Assembly (NCBI GenBank): GCA_046543175.1
Contig: JBKGZY010000002.1
Span: forward strand, 1-44,500
Direction of reading: 5' to 3'
Source of the DNA: Dichotomicrobium sp046543175
GTDB taxonomy: Bacteria; Pseudomonadota; Alphaproteobacteria; Rhizobiales; Rhodomicrobiaceae
Length of the DNA stretch: 44,500 nt
Of this stretch, positions 17,510 through 26,390 are shown in pieces (position 1 is the stretch's first letter; every line of letters starts with the position of its first letter). The position numbers were made by a program, and so were the translations under genes. Under the pieces are notes generated by a model. The model saw only the letters and a program-made list of their open reading frames with translations, ran no database searches and was not told the DNA's origin.

Positions 17510-18934
17510 CTAATCGGCGGCCTGGTCGGCCAGTCGGGCGAGCGATTCCTCGCGGCCCAGGACCTCCAGCACATCGAATATGCCCGGCGAAACGGTGCGC
17601 CCGGTCAATGCTGCGCGCAACGGCTGGGCGATCTGGCCCAGCTTGACCCCGTGTTCCTCGGCATAGGCGCGCGCGGCCGCCTCAAGCGGTTCGGCGGTCC
17701 AGCCGTCGAGCGCGGCGAAACGGTCCTTGAGCGCCGCGATATGCTGGCGCGCTTCGGGGGAAAGCTGCTTCTGCGCCTTGGCGTCGGGTTCGATGGGGCG
17801 CCGGGCAAACAGATAGCGCGCGTTGTCCATCAACTCCACGAGCGTCTTGGCGCGCGGCTTCAGCCCCGGCATGGCCTGTTCCAGCTTCGCCCAGCCGGCG
17901 TCGTCGATCCGCCCGGTGAGATCGGAGGCGCCTTCCAGTTCGGGCAGGGTGTCGCGGATGCGCCGGAGCAGTTCGCGATCCGGGGTTTCGCGGATGTAGT
18001 GCGCGTTCAGGTTCTCCAGCTTGGTGAAGTCGAACCGGGCGGCCGACCGGCCGATGGCGCCGAGATCGAAGACCGCGACCAGTTCTTCCGTGGAGAAGAT
18101 TTCCTGGTCGCCATGCGCCCAGCCCAGCCTGACGAGATAGTTGCGCAGCGCCGCCGGCAGGTAGCCCATCGCGCGGTAGGTCTCCACGCCGAGTGCGCCG
18201 TGGCGCTTCGACAGCTTCGCGCCGTCCGGCCCGTGGATCAGCGGGACATGGGCGAAGATCGGCGGCTCCCAGCCCAGCGCGCGGTAGATCTGGGTCTGGC
18301 GCGCGGCATTGGTCAGGTGATCGTCGCCGCGGATGACATGGGTGATGCCCATGTCGTGATCGTCCACGACGACTGACAGGTTGTAGGTCGGCGAGCCGTC
18401 GCCGCGCAGGATCACGAGGTCGTCGAGCTGATCGTTGGCAAAGCGGACCTTGCCCTGAACCCTGTCGTCAATGATGGTCTCGCCCTCTCGCGGGGCCTTG
18501 AAGCGGATGGCCGGTGGCACATCTTCCGGCGCCTCGGACGGGTCGCGGTCGCGCCATGTGCCGTCATAGCCCGGCGCGCGCCCTTCGGCGCGGGCCTTCT
18601 CGCGCATCGCCGCCAGTTCCTGCTGGGTGGCGTAGCAGCGATACGCCTTGCCTTCGGCCAGCAACTGCTCGGCGGCCTCGGCGTGGCGGGTGGCGCGGGC
18701 GGACTGCGAAACGGGCTCGCCCTCCCAGTCCAGTTCCAGCCAGGTCAGCCCGTCGATGATCGCGTCGATGGCCTCCTGCGTGGAGCGGGCACGGTCCGTG
18801 TCCTCGATGCGCAGCAGCATCTTCCCGCCCTTCGCCCGCGCATAAAGCCAGTTGAACAAGGCGGTGCGCGCGCCGCCGATATGCAGGAAGCCGGTCGGCG
18901 ACGGCGCGAAGCGCGTGACGACAGTGTTGTTCAT
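17510..18934 (-). CDS. gltX: Glutamyl-tRNA synthetase
   Basis: Class I aminoacyl-tRNA synthetase charging tRNA-Glu (and possibly tRNA-Gln, since most alphaproteobacteria lack glutaminyl-tRNA synthetase). The HIGH-type motif is HIGG at residues 18-21 in RFAPSPTGFLHIGGARTALF; the KMSKS-type motif is KLSKRHG near residue 240. RIEDTDRARS and YNLSVVVDDHDMGITHVIRG are the substrate-site segments. The 474 aa match the family. The ATG at 18934 begins MNNTVVTRFAPSP, the natural start. It is divergent from comEC with 110 bases between. Alphaproteobacteria often have two gltX copies; only one is visible here. Confidence 0.96.
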   Translation of the reverse strand: MNNTVVTRFAPSPTGFLHIGGARTALFNWLYARAKGGKMLLRIEDTDRARSTQEAIDAIIDGLTWLELDWEGEPVSQSARATRHAEAAEQLLAEGKAYRCYATQQELAAMREKARAEGRAPGYDGTWRDRDPSEAPEDVPPAIRFKAPREGETIIDDRVQGKVRFANDQLDDLVILRGDGSPTYNLSVVVDDHDMGITHVIRGDDHLTNAARQTQIYRALGWEPPIFAHVPLIHGPDGAKLSKRHGALGVETYRAMGYLPAALRNYLVRLGWAHGDQEIFSTEELVAVFDLGAIGRSAARFDFTKLENLNAHYIRETPDRELLRRIRDTLPELEGASDLTGRIDDAGWAKLEQAMPGLKPRAKTLVELMDNARYLFARRPIEPDAKAQKQLSPEARQHIAALKDRFAALDGWTAEPLEAAARAYAEEHGVKLGQIAQPLRAALTGRTVSPGIFDVLEVLGREESLARLADQAAD

Positions 18935-19044
18935 CGAATCCCACCTTGATTAAATTCCGCAATTCGCCCGTCACGTAGCACAGCGTCGCACAAAGGTTAA
19001 GCTGGCGGGCGGTATTCGAAAACGCGGGCGCGCGGGGAACCATC

Positions 19045-21213
19045 GTGTGGGGGACAACGGATGCGGCGGCGGAGGCGGAGCGGCCGGCATGGGCTGACCA
19101 GGAGATCGTGCGCCGTCCTGGGCTTGCCGATCGCTTGTACGAGGTCGAGGCCGGGCGGATCGCGCTGTGGGTGCCGGTGCTGTTCGCCGCGGGCATCGGC
19201 ACTTATTTCGCGCTGTCCCGTGAACCCTCGCTCGTTCTGGCGGGGGCCTTCGTCGTTGTCGCGTTCGCCTGGCGGGTGATGGCGCGCAACGCGGCAATCG
19301 GGCTGCTTGTCAGCGGGGCGGCATGCTGCATCGTGCTGGGGTTCCTGGCGGCCAAGCTGCGCACGGAAACGGTCGCCGCGCCCGTTCTGCACAAGGACAT
19401 GGACTATGCCCTCATAACGGGCTGGGCGGCGAAATGGGAGAAGCGCGCGGGACAGCGCAACCGGATGACCATCCGCGTGCGCGCTATCGAAGGGCTCGCG
19501 CCGGCGGCCACGCCGCGCATGGTGCGCATTACCACGTATGCCGATACGGGCCCGCCGGTCGGCGCGCCGATCGAGGTGCGCGCCGCGCTTTTACCCCCGC
19601 CGGGACCGACGCATCCCGGCGGCTTCGATTTCGCCCGCATGGCCTATTTTTTCGGACTGGGCGCCGTGGGCTACGCGAAATCCGACATCGGGGTTCAGGA
19701 CGGGCCGGAACCACCCTTGATGCTGCAACTGCGGGCCGTCATCGACCGGGTGCGCGGTGCGATCGGCGCGCGCATTGCGGAGGTCCTGTCGGGGCCGGCT
19801 GCCGGGATCGCCACCGCGCTGATCAACGGGGACCGCGGCGGCATTGCCGCGCCGGAAAAGGAGGCGATGCGGGGGGCGGGCCTTGCCCATGTCTTGGCGA
19901 TCTCCGGGCTGCACATGGCGATCATGGCCGGGGCGATCTACTGGGCGGTGCGGTTCCTGCTCGTGGCCGTGCCGGGGCTGGCGCTGCGCTACCCGGTCAA
20001 GAAGTGGGCGGCGCTCGCCGCGCTTGTCGGCGGGGTGGGCTACCTGCTGATATCCGGGGCGTCGGTGGCGACCCAGCGCGCCTTCCTGATGACGGCGGTG
20101 TTCCTGATCGCGGTCATGCTCGACCGGCCCGCGCTGACGCTGCGCAATGTGCTGGCGGCGGCCCTGCTGATCCTGGCCTTCAGGCCGGAAAGCCTGCTGA
20201 ATGTCAGCTTCCAGATGTCCTTCGCTGCGGCGACGGCGCTGATTGCCACCTATGAGCGGTTGCGCGGCTGGCGCGTACCCGACCCCGCACTTGCAGCCGC
20301 ATCCGGTGCTGCCGGCGCGCTCGCCCGGGCGGGTCTCGCCGTGGCGCGCTATGCCGGTGGCATCGGCTTGACGACCATGATCGCCGGGCTGGCAGTCGCG
20401 CCCATCGCCGCGTTTCATTTCCACACGGCGACCAGCTACAGCCTTCTCGGCAACATGCTGGCCATGCCCGTGATCGGACTGTGGGTGATGCCTGCGGCGC
20501 TGCTGTCACTCGTGGCGATGCCGTTCGGGCTGGCGGCCGGTCCCTTGATGCTGATGGGCGCGGGCATCGATGTCGTGCTTGCGATCGCCAGGGAGGTTTC
20601 CGCGCTGCCCGGCGCGGTTCAGGCGGTCCCGGCCTTTCCCGTCGCCGCGCTTATCCTCATGGCGGTCGGCGCGCTGTGGTTCGCGATCTGGAGCGCGCGG
20701 TGGCGTTATGCCGGGCTGGTCGTGTTGGGCGTGGGCGGCGTGCTCACCGGCCTCGACAGCCAGCCGGACATCCTGATCGACAGGGAGGGGAAAACCGTCG
20801 CCGTGCGTGCTGGGCAGGGCCGGCTCGCGGCGATCCCGGGTCGGGCGGGCGATTACAGCCTCGACAAGTGGCTGGCCGCGCAGGGCGATTCCCGTCAGGC
20901 GGATCTGGCGCGCGATCCGCGTGTCTTCCAGTGCGATGAACGCGGCTGCGTGGCGGAGGTTCGCGGCGTGCGCGTTTCCGTGGCACGGCACGCCGCCGCA
21001 CTGATGCAGGACTGCAAGCTGGCCGATGTTGTCGTGACCCCGCTTGAACCGAGCGGCCCGTGTCCCGCGCCGGAGGTGGTCATCACGCATGCCCGGCTTC
21101 GCGAGCAGGGCGCTCATGCCATCCACGTCGAACAGTCGGAGCATGGTCCGGAATTTCGCGTCGTCACGGCCGTCCAGCAGCGCGGCAAACGGCCCTGGAC
21201 GGGGGAGTGGTGA
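19045..21213 (+). CDS. comEC: ComEC/Rec2 family DNA-uptake membrane protein
   Basis: Polytopic inner-membrane protein of the competence family, thought to pass single-stranded DNA into the cytoplasm. Of 722 aa, residues about 40-90 hold the first membrane segments, about 110-200 a soluble OB-like domain (DUF4131-type region), and about 245-560 the Competence domain beginning with IATALINGDRGGI and LAHVLAISGLHMAIMAGAI, with many membrane helices. The last 160 residues keep a beta-rich remnant of the C-terminal hydrolase domain, but no HxHxDH metal motif is present. A Cys pair appears near residues 630 and 635 (FQCDERGCV). GTG start with GGGGAA upstream. Position next to gltX and lexA is typical of Hyphomicrobiales. 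No other competence gene is in the window. Confidence 0.9.
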   Translation: MWGTTDAAAEAERPAWADQEIVRRPGLADRLYEVEAGRIALWVPVLFAAGIGTYFALSREPSLVLAGAFVVVAFAWRVMARNAAIGLLVSGAACCIVLGFLAAKLRTETVAAPVLHKDMDYALITGWAAKWEKRAGQRNRMTIRVRAIEGLAPAATPRMVRITTYADTGPPVGAPIEVRAALLPPPGPTHPGGFDFARMAYFFGLGAVGYAKSDIGVQDGPEPPLMLQLRAVIDRVRGAIGARIAEVLSGPAAGIATALINGDRGGIAAPEKEAMRGAGLAHVLAISGLHMAIMAGAIYWAVRFLLVAVPGLALRYPVKKWAALAALVGGVGYLLISGASVATQRAFLMTAVFLIAVMLDRPALTLRNVLAAALLILAFRPESLLNVSFQMSFAAATALIATYERLRGWRVPDPALAAASGAAGALARAGLAVARYAGGIGLTTMIAGLAVAPIAAFHFHTATSYSLLGNMLAMPVIGLWVMPAALLSLVAMPFGLAAGPLMLMGAGIDVVLAIAREVSALPGAVQAVPAFPVAALILMAVGALWFAIWSARWRYAGLVVLGVGGVLTGLDSQPDILIDREGKTVAVRAGQGRLAAIPGRAGDYSLDKWLAAQGDSRQADLARDPRVFQCDERGCVAEVRGVRVSVARHAAALMQDCKLADVVVTPLEPSGPCPAPEVVITHARLREQGAHAIHVEQSEHGPEFRVVTAVQQRGKRPWTGEW

Positions 21214-21238
21214 TCCCACGCGGTCTAGACATTGTCGC

Positions 21239-21961
21239 TCAATACTGCCGGATCAGCGCGACCAGCCGCCCCTGGATCTCCACGCGGTCCGGCCCGAAAA
21301 TGCGTGTCTCATAGGCGGGGTTGGCGGCTTCCAGCGCGACCGAGTTCCCCTTCTTGCGCAGGCGCTTGAGCGTGGCTTCCTCGCGGTCGATCAGCGCCAC
21401 GACGATATCGCCGTTTTCCGCGTTCGGGGTTTGCTGGACCAGGACGACATCGCCGTCGAGAATGCCGGCATCGATCATCGAGTCGCCGCGCACCTCCAGG
21501 GCGAAATGCTCGCCGCCGGAAAGCAATTCCGGCGCGACCTGTATCGTGTGGCTCTGGTTCTGGATGGCCGATACCGGGACGCCGGCCGCAATCCGGCCCA
21601 TAACCGGCACGGAGCGTGCTATCCCGCCCCGGTCGCCGGTATCGCGCGCGGAATGACCCACCTGGCCGCCTTCGATGATCCCGAGCCCGCGCGAGCGCGC
21701 CTTTTGCGCTGCCCGCCCTTGCGCCGGCGCGGATTCGAGGGCCGTCTCGTTGGGGAGTTTCAGGATCTCCAGCGCCCGCGCGCGATGGGGCAGGCGGCGG
21801 ATGAAGCCGCGTTCCTCCAGCGCGGAAATCAGCCTGTGGATGCCGGATTTCGAGCGCAGCGACAGCGCCTCCTTCATCTCGTCGAAGGACGGCGGCACGC
21901 CGTTTTCCTGCACGCGCTGATGAATGAAAAACAGCAATTGTTTTTGTTTTTGCGTCAACAT
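21239..21961 (-). CDS. lexA: LexA SOS repressor
   Basis: Transcriptional repressor of the SOS response that self-cleaves on RecA filaments. The 240 aa start MLTQKQKQLLFFIHQRVQEN, the usual N-terminus, with a winged helix-turn-helix to about residue 65 (PPSFDEMKEALSLRSKSGIH). A long linker leads to the peptidase S24 domain: the cleavage site Ala126-Gly127 in GRIAAGVPV, nucleophile Ser161 in RGDSMIDAG and general base Lys199 in EEATLKRL. All catalytic residues are present. A GTG at 21985 would add eight residues. It has its own promoter and LexA box just upstream, so it should be autoregulated. Convergent with comEC. Confidence 0.96.
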   Translation of the reverse strand: MLTQKQKQLLFFIHQRVQENGVPPSFDEMKEALSLRSKSGIHRLISALEERGFIRRLPHRARALEILKLPNETALESAPAQGRAAQKARSRGLGIIEGGQVGHSARDTGDRGGIARSVPVMGRIAAGVPVSAIQNQSHTIQVAPELLSGGEHFALEVRGDSMIDAGILDGDVVLVQQTPNAENGDIVVALIDREEATLKRLRKKGNSVALEAANPAYETRIFGPDRVEIQGRLVALIRQY

Positions 21962-21997
21962 CCGGCGAATCCCAATGAAATGCACAAATCGGGAACA

Positions 21998-22026
21998 TGT
22001 ATAGCTGTTCCTGTTGTGTTCCGCAA
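21998..22026 (-). promoter_or_regulatory. Candidate lexA promoter overlapping the LexA box
   Basis: On the - strand TTGCGG (22021-22026) and TATACA (21998-22003) lie 17 bases apart, 37-65 bases upstream of the lexA start. The LexA box occupies nearly the whole spacer, the arrangement expected for direct repression. Confidence 0.5.
22007..22021 (-). promoter_or_regulatory. LexA (SOS) box of lexA
   Basis: The + strand reads GTTCCTGTTGTGTTC, an exact GTTC-N7-GTTC direct repeat, the known alphaproteobacterial LexA operator; read towards lexA it is GAAC-N7-GAAC. It is 45 bases upstream of the lexA start codon, so autoregulation is the simple inference. It lies beyond the moeA stop, not in a coding region. 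Confidence 0.85.
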
Positions 22027-22055
22027 GACCGGCGGCCGGAGGCGGGTCGCTTCGC

Positions 22056-23264
22056 TCAGAAATCGAGCGGGAGAATATCGATCTGTTCGCCCGGTCGGGC
22101 GGCGGGGGCGTGCGGTGCGCGCACGATCAGGCAGTCGGATCGTGCGAGCGCCAGCATCAGCGCGCTGTCCTGCGAGGGCAGGGCCGTGACGCGGGAGACG
22201 CCGGTATCGGGATCGCGGTGCAGCCGCGCGCGCATATAGTGCTGGCGCGGGCCGTTGGCCTCCAGCGCCTTGTCGAGCACGGCGCGGCGCATTTGTTCCG
22301 GCCTGTCCGCCGCGCCGAGCAGCGCGCCGATCAGCGGGACGGCGAACACGCGCGCGCAGATCATCGCCGAAACCGGGTTGCCCGGCAGGCCGATGACTCG
22401 CGTGCCGGTGCGCCGGCCGAACATCAGCGGCTTGCCGGGCCGCATGGCAATGCGCCAGAAGTCGATGTCATAGCCCGCCTTCATCAGGGCTTGCCTAACA
22501 AGGTCGTGCTCGCCCACCGACGCGCCGCCGATGGTCAGCAGCAGGTCGGCATCCGCCGCGCGGTCGATATGCGTGGCGAGGCTCTCGCGCGTGTCCGCGG
22601 CGATGCCAAGCGGAGCGGGCTCGCCGCCGGCCGCCTCGATCATCGCGGTCAGCCCGACCGGAACCGACGAGATGATCTGGTCGTCGCGCGGCGTTTGCCC
22701 CGGCGGCACCAGTTCATCGCCGGTGGCGAGGATCGCCACGAGCGGTTTGCGCCGAACGGGCAGGGTGGCGTGGTTGGCTGAAGCGGCAAGCAGCAGGTCG
22801 CGCGCGTTGAGCCGCGTTCCGGCACTTAACAGCCGCTCGCCTTCGGCGAAGTCGTTGCCACGCGGGCGGATCGCGGCGCCCTTCTGCGCGCCTTCGCGGA
22901 TGGTGACGGTATCGCCGTCCCGGTCCGCGTTTTCCTGCATGACGACCGTGTCGGCGCCTTCGGGGACCGGCGCGCCGGTAAAAATGCGCACCGCCTCACC
23001 CGCGTCCACGAAGCCCTCGAAAGCGCCGCCGGCGGCGGCCTGCCCGACGATCCGCAACGTCGCGGGGGGGCTGGCGATGTCCTCCGCGCGCACGGCGAAC
23101 CCGTCCATCGAGGAGGCATCGAAAGGCGGCTGGGTGAGCCGGGCGGGAATATCCTCGGCGAGCACGCGCCGGGCGGCGGATATGACACCAGCGCTCTCGG
23201 CGGCCACGGGCGTGGCGCCGTCGAGAATCCGCGCGAGCGCGTCTTCAACCGGCAGCAGGCTCAC
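22056..23264 (-). CDS. moeA: Molybdopterin molybdenumtransferase
   Basis: Inserts molybdate into adenylylated molybdopterin, last step of molybdenum cofactor synthesis. The 402 aa contain FDASSMDGFAVRAEDI (start of the conserved core), IFTGAPVPEGADTVVMQE, the RPRGNDFAEGE segment, the MoCF-binding fold with VAILATGDELVPPGQ, LLTIGGASVGEHD, and KPLMFGRRTGTRVIGLPGNP. GTG start overlaps the moaC stop by four bases (GTGA), so the two genes are translationally coupled. This is the ancestral moeA/glp type rather than a fusion. Confidence 0.94.
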   Translation of the reverse strand: MSLLPVEDALARILDGATPVAAESAGVISAARRVLAEDIPARLTQPPFDASSMDGFAVRAEDIASPPATLRIVGQAAAGGAFEGFVDAGEAVRIFTGAPVPEGADTVVMQENADRDGDTVTIREGAQKGAAIRPRGNDFAEGERLLSAGTRLNARDLLLAASANHATLPVRRKPLVAILATGDELVPPGQTPRDDQIISSVPVGLTAMIEAAGGEPAPLGIAADTRESLATHIDRAADADLLLTIGGASVGEHDLVRQALMKAGYDIDFWRIAMRPGKPLMFGRRTGTRVIGLPGNPVSAMICARVFAVPLIGALLGAADRPEQMRRAVLDKALEANGPRQHYMRARLHRDPDTGVSRVTALPSQDSALMLALARSDCLIVRAPHAPAARPGEQIDILPLDF

Positions 23265-23770
23265 GATGCCTCACCGGCCGTTTCTTCCGGTTCCGCGCGA
23301 TAGGTGCCGGACCGCCCGCCCGTCTTTTCCATCAGCCGGATGCCGGAAAAGCTCATGCCCTTGTCCACCGCCTTGAGCATATCATAGACCGTCAGGCAGG
23401 CGACCGACACGGCCGTCAGCGCCTCCATCTCCACGCCGGTCTTGCCGTCCACCTTGACGAAGGAGGTGACATGCAGGCCCGGCGGCGTCTGCGTGGGAGC
23501 GAAATCGACGCTCACCTTCGACAGCGCAAGCGCGTGGCACAGCGGAATCAGTTCCGGCGTGCGTTTCGCCGCCATGATCCCGGCGATGCGTGCCGTTGCC
23601 AGCACATCGCCTTTTGCCGCCTCGCCGCGCTCCAGCAGGTCGAGCGTTTCCGGCCGCATGGCGATATAGCCTTCCGCGCGGGCCGTGCGCGTCGTTGGTG
23701 TCTTCTCCGCGACATCGACCATGTTGGCCTCGCCGCGGGTGTTCAGGTGGCTCAGTTTCGGCTCGCTCAT
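23261..23770 (-). CDS. moaC: Cyclic pyranopterin monophosphate synthase
   Basis: With MoaA it converts GTP to cyclic pyranopterin monophosphate, the first stage of molybdenum cofactor synthesis. The 169 aa start MSEPKLSHLN; the frame extends three residues further to 23779. Motifs: ANMVDVAEK near the N-terminus, AKRTPELIPLCHALALSKV with the catalytic-site His, GKTGVEMEALTAVSVACLTVYDMLKAVDKGM, and the final EKTGGRSGTY. moaA is not in the window. It lies 21 bases after trpC and is coupled to moeA. Confidence 0.95.
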   Translation of the reverse strand: MSEPKLSHLNTRGEANMVDVAEKTPTTRTARAEGYIAMRPETLDLLERGEAAKGDVLATARIAGIMAAKRTPELIPLCHALALSKVSVDFAPTQTPPGLHVTSFVKVDGKTGVEMEALTAVSVACLTVYDMLKAVDKGMSFSGIRLMEKTGGRSGTYRAEPEETAGEAS

Positions 23771-23791
23771 GGCTCGCATTCCGTGATTGGA

Positions 23792-24604
23792 TCAGCCCGC
23801 CGCCGCGGCCTGCGCCGACGCCGCGCCGGTGAGAAGCTGGCGCGTCGCTGCGGCGACATCGCCCGCGCGCATCAGGTGCTCGCCGACGAGGAAGGCGCGG
23901 ACGCCCGCCCGTGACAGCCGGGCGAGGTCGTCATGCGTGGTGATGCCGCTTTCGCTGATCCCGATGCGTTCGGCGGGCAGGCGGGGCGCCAGCCGTTCAC
24001 TCACGCTCAGGCGGGTCTCGAACGTCGTCAAGTCGCGGTTGTTGATGCCGATCAGCCGGCCGGGCAAGGCGAGCGCGCGCTCAAGCTCATCTTCGTCGTG
24101 AACCTCGATCAGCACATCCATGCCGTGCGCCGCGGCGCAATCCGCCAGTTCGCGCGCCAGCGTGTCGTCGATCGCCGCGAGGATCAGCAGGACGCAGTCC
24201 GCGCCCCAGCTTCGCGCCTCGACGACCTGATACGGGTCGATCATGAAATCCTTGCGCAGCACCGGCAGGCCGCAGGCCGCGCGCGCGGCGATCAGGTGCT
24301 CGGAATGTCCCTGAAACCAGGGCGCGTCGGTCAGGACGGACAGGCAGGCCGCCCCGCCGGCTTCGTAGGCACGGGCGAGGGCAGGCGGCTCGAAATCGGG
24401 CCGGATCAGACCCTTGGAGGGGCTGGCCTTCTTGATTTCGGCGATCAGGGCGAACCCGGCCTGGCGCTCCAGCGCCTCGGCGAACGGGCGAACGGGCGCG
24501 GCGTTCGCGGCCTGCCGCTCGAGCGCGGCGAGCGGCGTTTTCGCCTTCGCGGCGGCCACCTCCTCGCGCTTGGTCGCAAGAATCCGGTTCAGCATGTCAG
24601 GCAT
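23792..24604 (-). CDS. trpC: Indole-3-glycerol phosphate synthase
   Basis: Closes the indole ring in tryptophan synthesis (CdRP to indole-3-glycerol phosphate). A TIM barrel of 270 aa with the family motifs FALIAEIKKASPSKGLIRPDF, SVLTDAPWFQGH, VLRKDFMIDPYQVVEARSWG, LIGINNRDLTTFE and GISESGI. No TrpF domain is fused. It overlaps the end of trpD by 8 bases, so the two are translationally coupled. Confidence 0.97.
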   Translation of the reverse strand: MPDMLNRILATKREEVAAAKAKTPLAALERQAANAAPVRPFAEALERQAGFALIAEIKKASPSKGLIRPDFEPPALARAYEAGGAACLSVLTDAPWFQGHSEHLIAARAACGLPVLRKDFMIDPYQVVEARSWGADCVLLILAAIDDTLARELADCAAAHGMDVLIEVHDEDELERALALPGRLIGINNRDLTTFETRLSVSERLAPRLPAERIGISESGITTHDDLARLSRAGVRAFLVGEHLMRAGDVAAATRQLLTGAASAQAAAAG

Positions 24605-25646
24605 TGGCGCGCGCTCCGCAGATTGCCGCGAGCTTTTCCAGGGCCGCGGCTCCTGCGCCGCTGTCGATCGCCTGCGCCGCCTGCTCGGCGCCTTCGCGCA
24701 GTGTTTCCGCCTTTCCGGCGACGATCAGGGCGGCCGCAGCGTTCAGCAGAATGACGTCGCGCAACGGCCCCGGCGCGCCGGCCAGCGTCTCGCGGATGGC
24801 CTCGGCGTTGGCCGCCGCGTCCCCCCCGATGAGGTCGCTCAGCCGCGCGCGGGCCAGCCCCGCTTCCTCTGGTGAGACCGTGAATTCGTTGACCCGCCCG
24901 TCCTTCAACTCGGCGACCATGCTTTCGCCGGTGGTGCTCAACTCGTCGAGCCCGTCATGGCCATGGACCACCCAGGCGCGCTCCGCGCCCAGCCGCGCGA
25001 GCACCTCGGCAAGCGGGCGCGTCATCTCCGGCGCGTAGACCCCGATCAGCAGGCGGCTGACCCCCGCGGGGTTGCACAGCGGCCCGAGCACATTGAAGAT
25101 CGTGCGCACGCCGAGCGCCTTGCGCGCGGGCGCGACATGGCGCATCGCCGCGTGATGGGCCGGCGCGAACATGAAGCCGACACGGGCATCGCTGAGCGCC
25201 CGTTCCAGATCCTCCGGCGGCACATCCATCCCGACCCCGAGATGCTCCAGCACGTCGGCCGCGCCCGAGCGCGAGGACACCGCGCGGTTGCCGTGCTTGG
25301 CGACGGGAACGCCCGCGCCGGCGACCACGAACGCCGTGCAGGTCGAGACATTGTGCGTGCCCTTGGCATCGCCGCCCGTGCCGACGATGTCGATGGCGTC
25401 CGCTGGCGCGCTCACCCGTTTCATCCTTTCGCGCATCGCCGTGGCCGCGCCGGCGATCTCGTCGACGGTCTCGCCACGCGCGCGCAGCGCCATCAGGAAG
25501 CCCGCGATCTGTGTTTCCGGCACGCTGCCCGCCATCATCAGCGCGAACGCCTCGCCCGCCTGCTCGGCGGAGAGCGGGCGGCCGTCGGAGACCTGTTGAA
25601 GAAACGGCTTGAAGTCCTGGGCGGTGTCCTGCATCGCGCCTGTCAT
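24597..25646 (-). CDS. trpD: Anthranilate phosphoribosyltransferase
   Basis: Transfers phosphoribose from PRPP to anthranilate, second step of tryptophan synthesis. The 349 aa contain the N-terminal helical domain (AGFLMALRARGETVDEIAG), the PRPP-binding GTGGDAKGTHNVST beginning at residue 89, KHGNRAVSSRSGAADVLE and the anthranilate-site FMFAPAHHAAMRHVAPARKALG and FNVLGPLCNPAG segments. ATG 25646 is preceded by GAGAGCGAGG; an ATG four codons later is possible. It starts 39 bases after trpG and overlaps trpC. Confidence 0.96.
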   Translation of the reverse strand: MTGAMQDTAQDFKPFLQQVSDGRPLSAEQAGEAFALMMAGSVPETQIAGFLMALRARGETVDEIAGAATAMRERMKRVSAPADAIDIVGTGGDAKGTHNVSTCTAFVVAGAGVPVAKHGNRAVSSRSGAADVLEHLGVGMDVPPEDLERALSDARVGFMFAPAHHAAMRHVAPARKALGVRTIFNVLGPLCNPAGVSRLLIGVYAPEMTRPLAEVLARLGAERAWVVHGHDGLDELSTTGESMVAELKDGRVNEFTVSPEEAGLARARLSDLIGGDAAANAEAIRETLAGAPGPLRDVILLNAAAALIVAGKAETLREGAEQAAQAIDSGAGAAALEKLAAICGARANA

Positions 25647-25685
25647 CCTCGCTCTCGCACGGTCAGTAGCGGGCCGTTGCCGGCA

Positions 25686-26327
25686 TCACGCGGCCGGCTG
25701 GGCCGTCCGGGGTTCATCCTGCGGCAGAATAAGTCCGGCCTTCACCGGATGCCAGTTGATGCCGGCCAGGCCAAGGAAATTCGCCAGCAGCGCGTGGCCG
25801 TATTCCGACGCGATGCTTTCGGGATGAAACTGCACGCCGTAAAGCGGATGGTCCGTGTGTTCCAAGGCCATGAGCACGCCGTCGCTTGTGCGCGCCGTGA
25901 CGCGGAAGCAGTCGGGCAGCGTGTCGGCATCGACGATCAGCGAATGATAGCGTGTCGCCTCGAAGCGGGGCGGCAGCCCGGCGAAAAGGCTTGTGCCGGT
26001 ATTGCTGACCGTCGAGCGCTTGCCGTGCATCAGGGCGGGCGCGCGCACGACATCGCCGCCAAAGGCCTGTCCGAGCGCCTGCATCCCCAGGCATACGCCC
26101 AGTAGCGGCACGCAGCCCGCAGCAGCCTTGATCAGTTCAAGACAGATTCCCGCACGCTCGGGATCGCATGGCCCCGGCGACAGCACGATCGCCGCCGGAT
26201 GTTCGGCCAGCACCGCGTCCACGCCGATCTTGTCGTTGCGGTAGACCCGGCAATCGACCCCGAGATCGGCGAAATAATGAACGAGGTTATAGGTGAAGCT
26301 GTCGTAGTTATCTATCAGCGTGATCAT
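25686..26327 (-). CDS. trpG: Anthranilate synthase glutamine amidotransferase subunit
   Basis: Class I glutamine amidotransferase that supplies ammonia to TrpE; it may also serve 4-amino-4-deoxychorismate synthase (PabA role). The 213 aa start MITLIDNYDSFTYNLVHYF. The nucleophile is Cys79 in GVCLGMQAL, and VQFHPESI supplies the catalytic His-Pro-Glu. ATG codons at 26336 and 26327 are both in frame; the second matches homologues. TrpE and TrpG are separate here, whereas many Rhizobiaceae have a fused TrpEG. Confidence 0.95.
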   Translation of the reverse strand: MITLIDNYDSFTYNLVHYFADLGVDCRVYRNDKIGVDAVLAEHPAAIVLSPGPCDPERAGICLELIKAAAGCVPLLGVCLGMQALGQAFGGDVVRAPALMHGKRSTVSNTGTSLFAGLPPRFEATRYHSLIVDADTLPDCFRVTARTSDGVLMALEHTDHPLYGVQFHPESIASEYGHALLANFLGLAGINWHPVKAGLILPQDEPRTAQPAA

Positions 26328-26390
26328 GGCGCCCACTATAGCCCTGTGGCCGGGGCGCGCAACATTATCGGACGCATTGGAACTGCCGCA

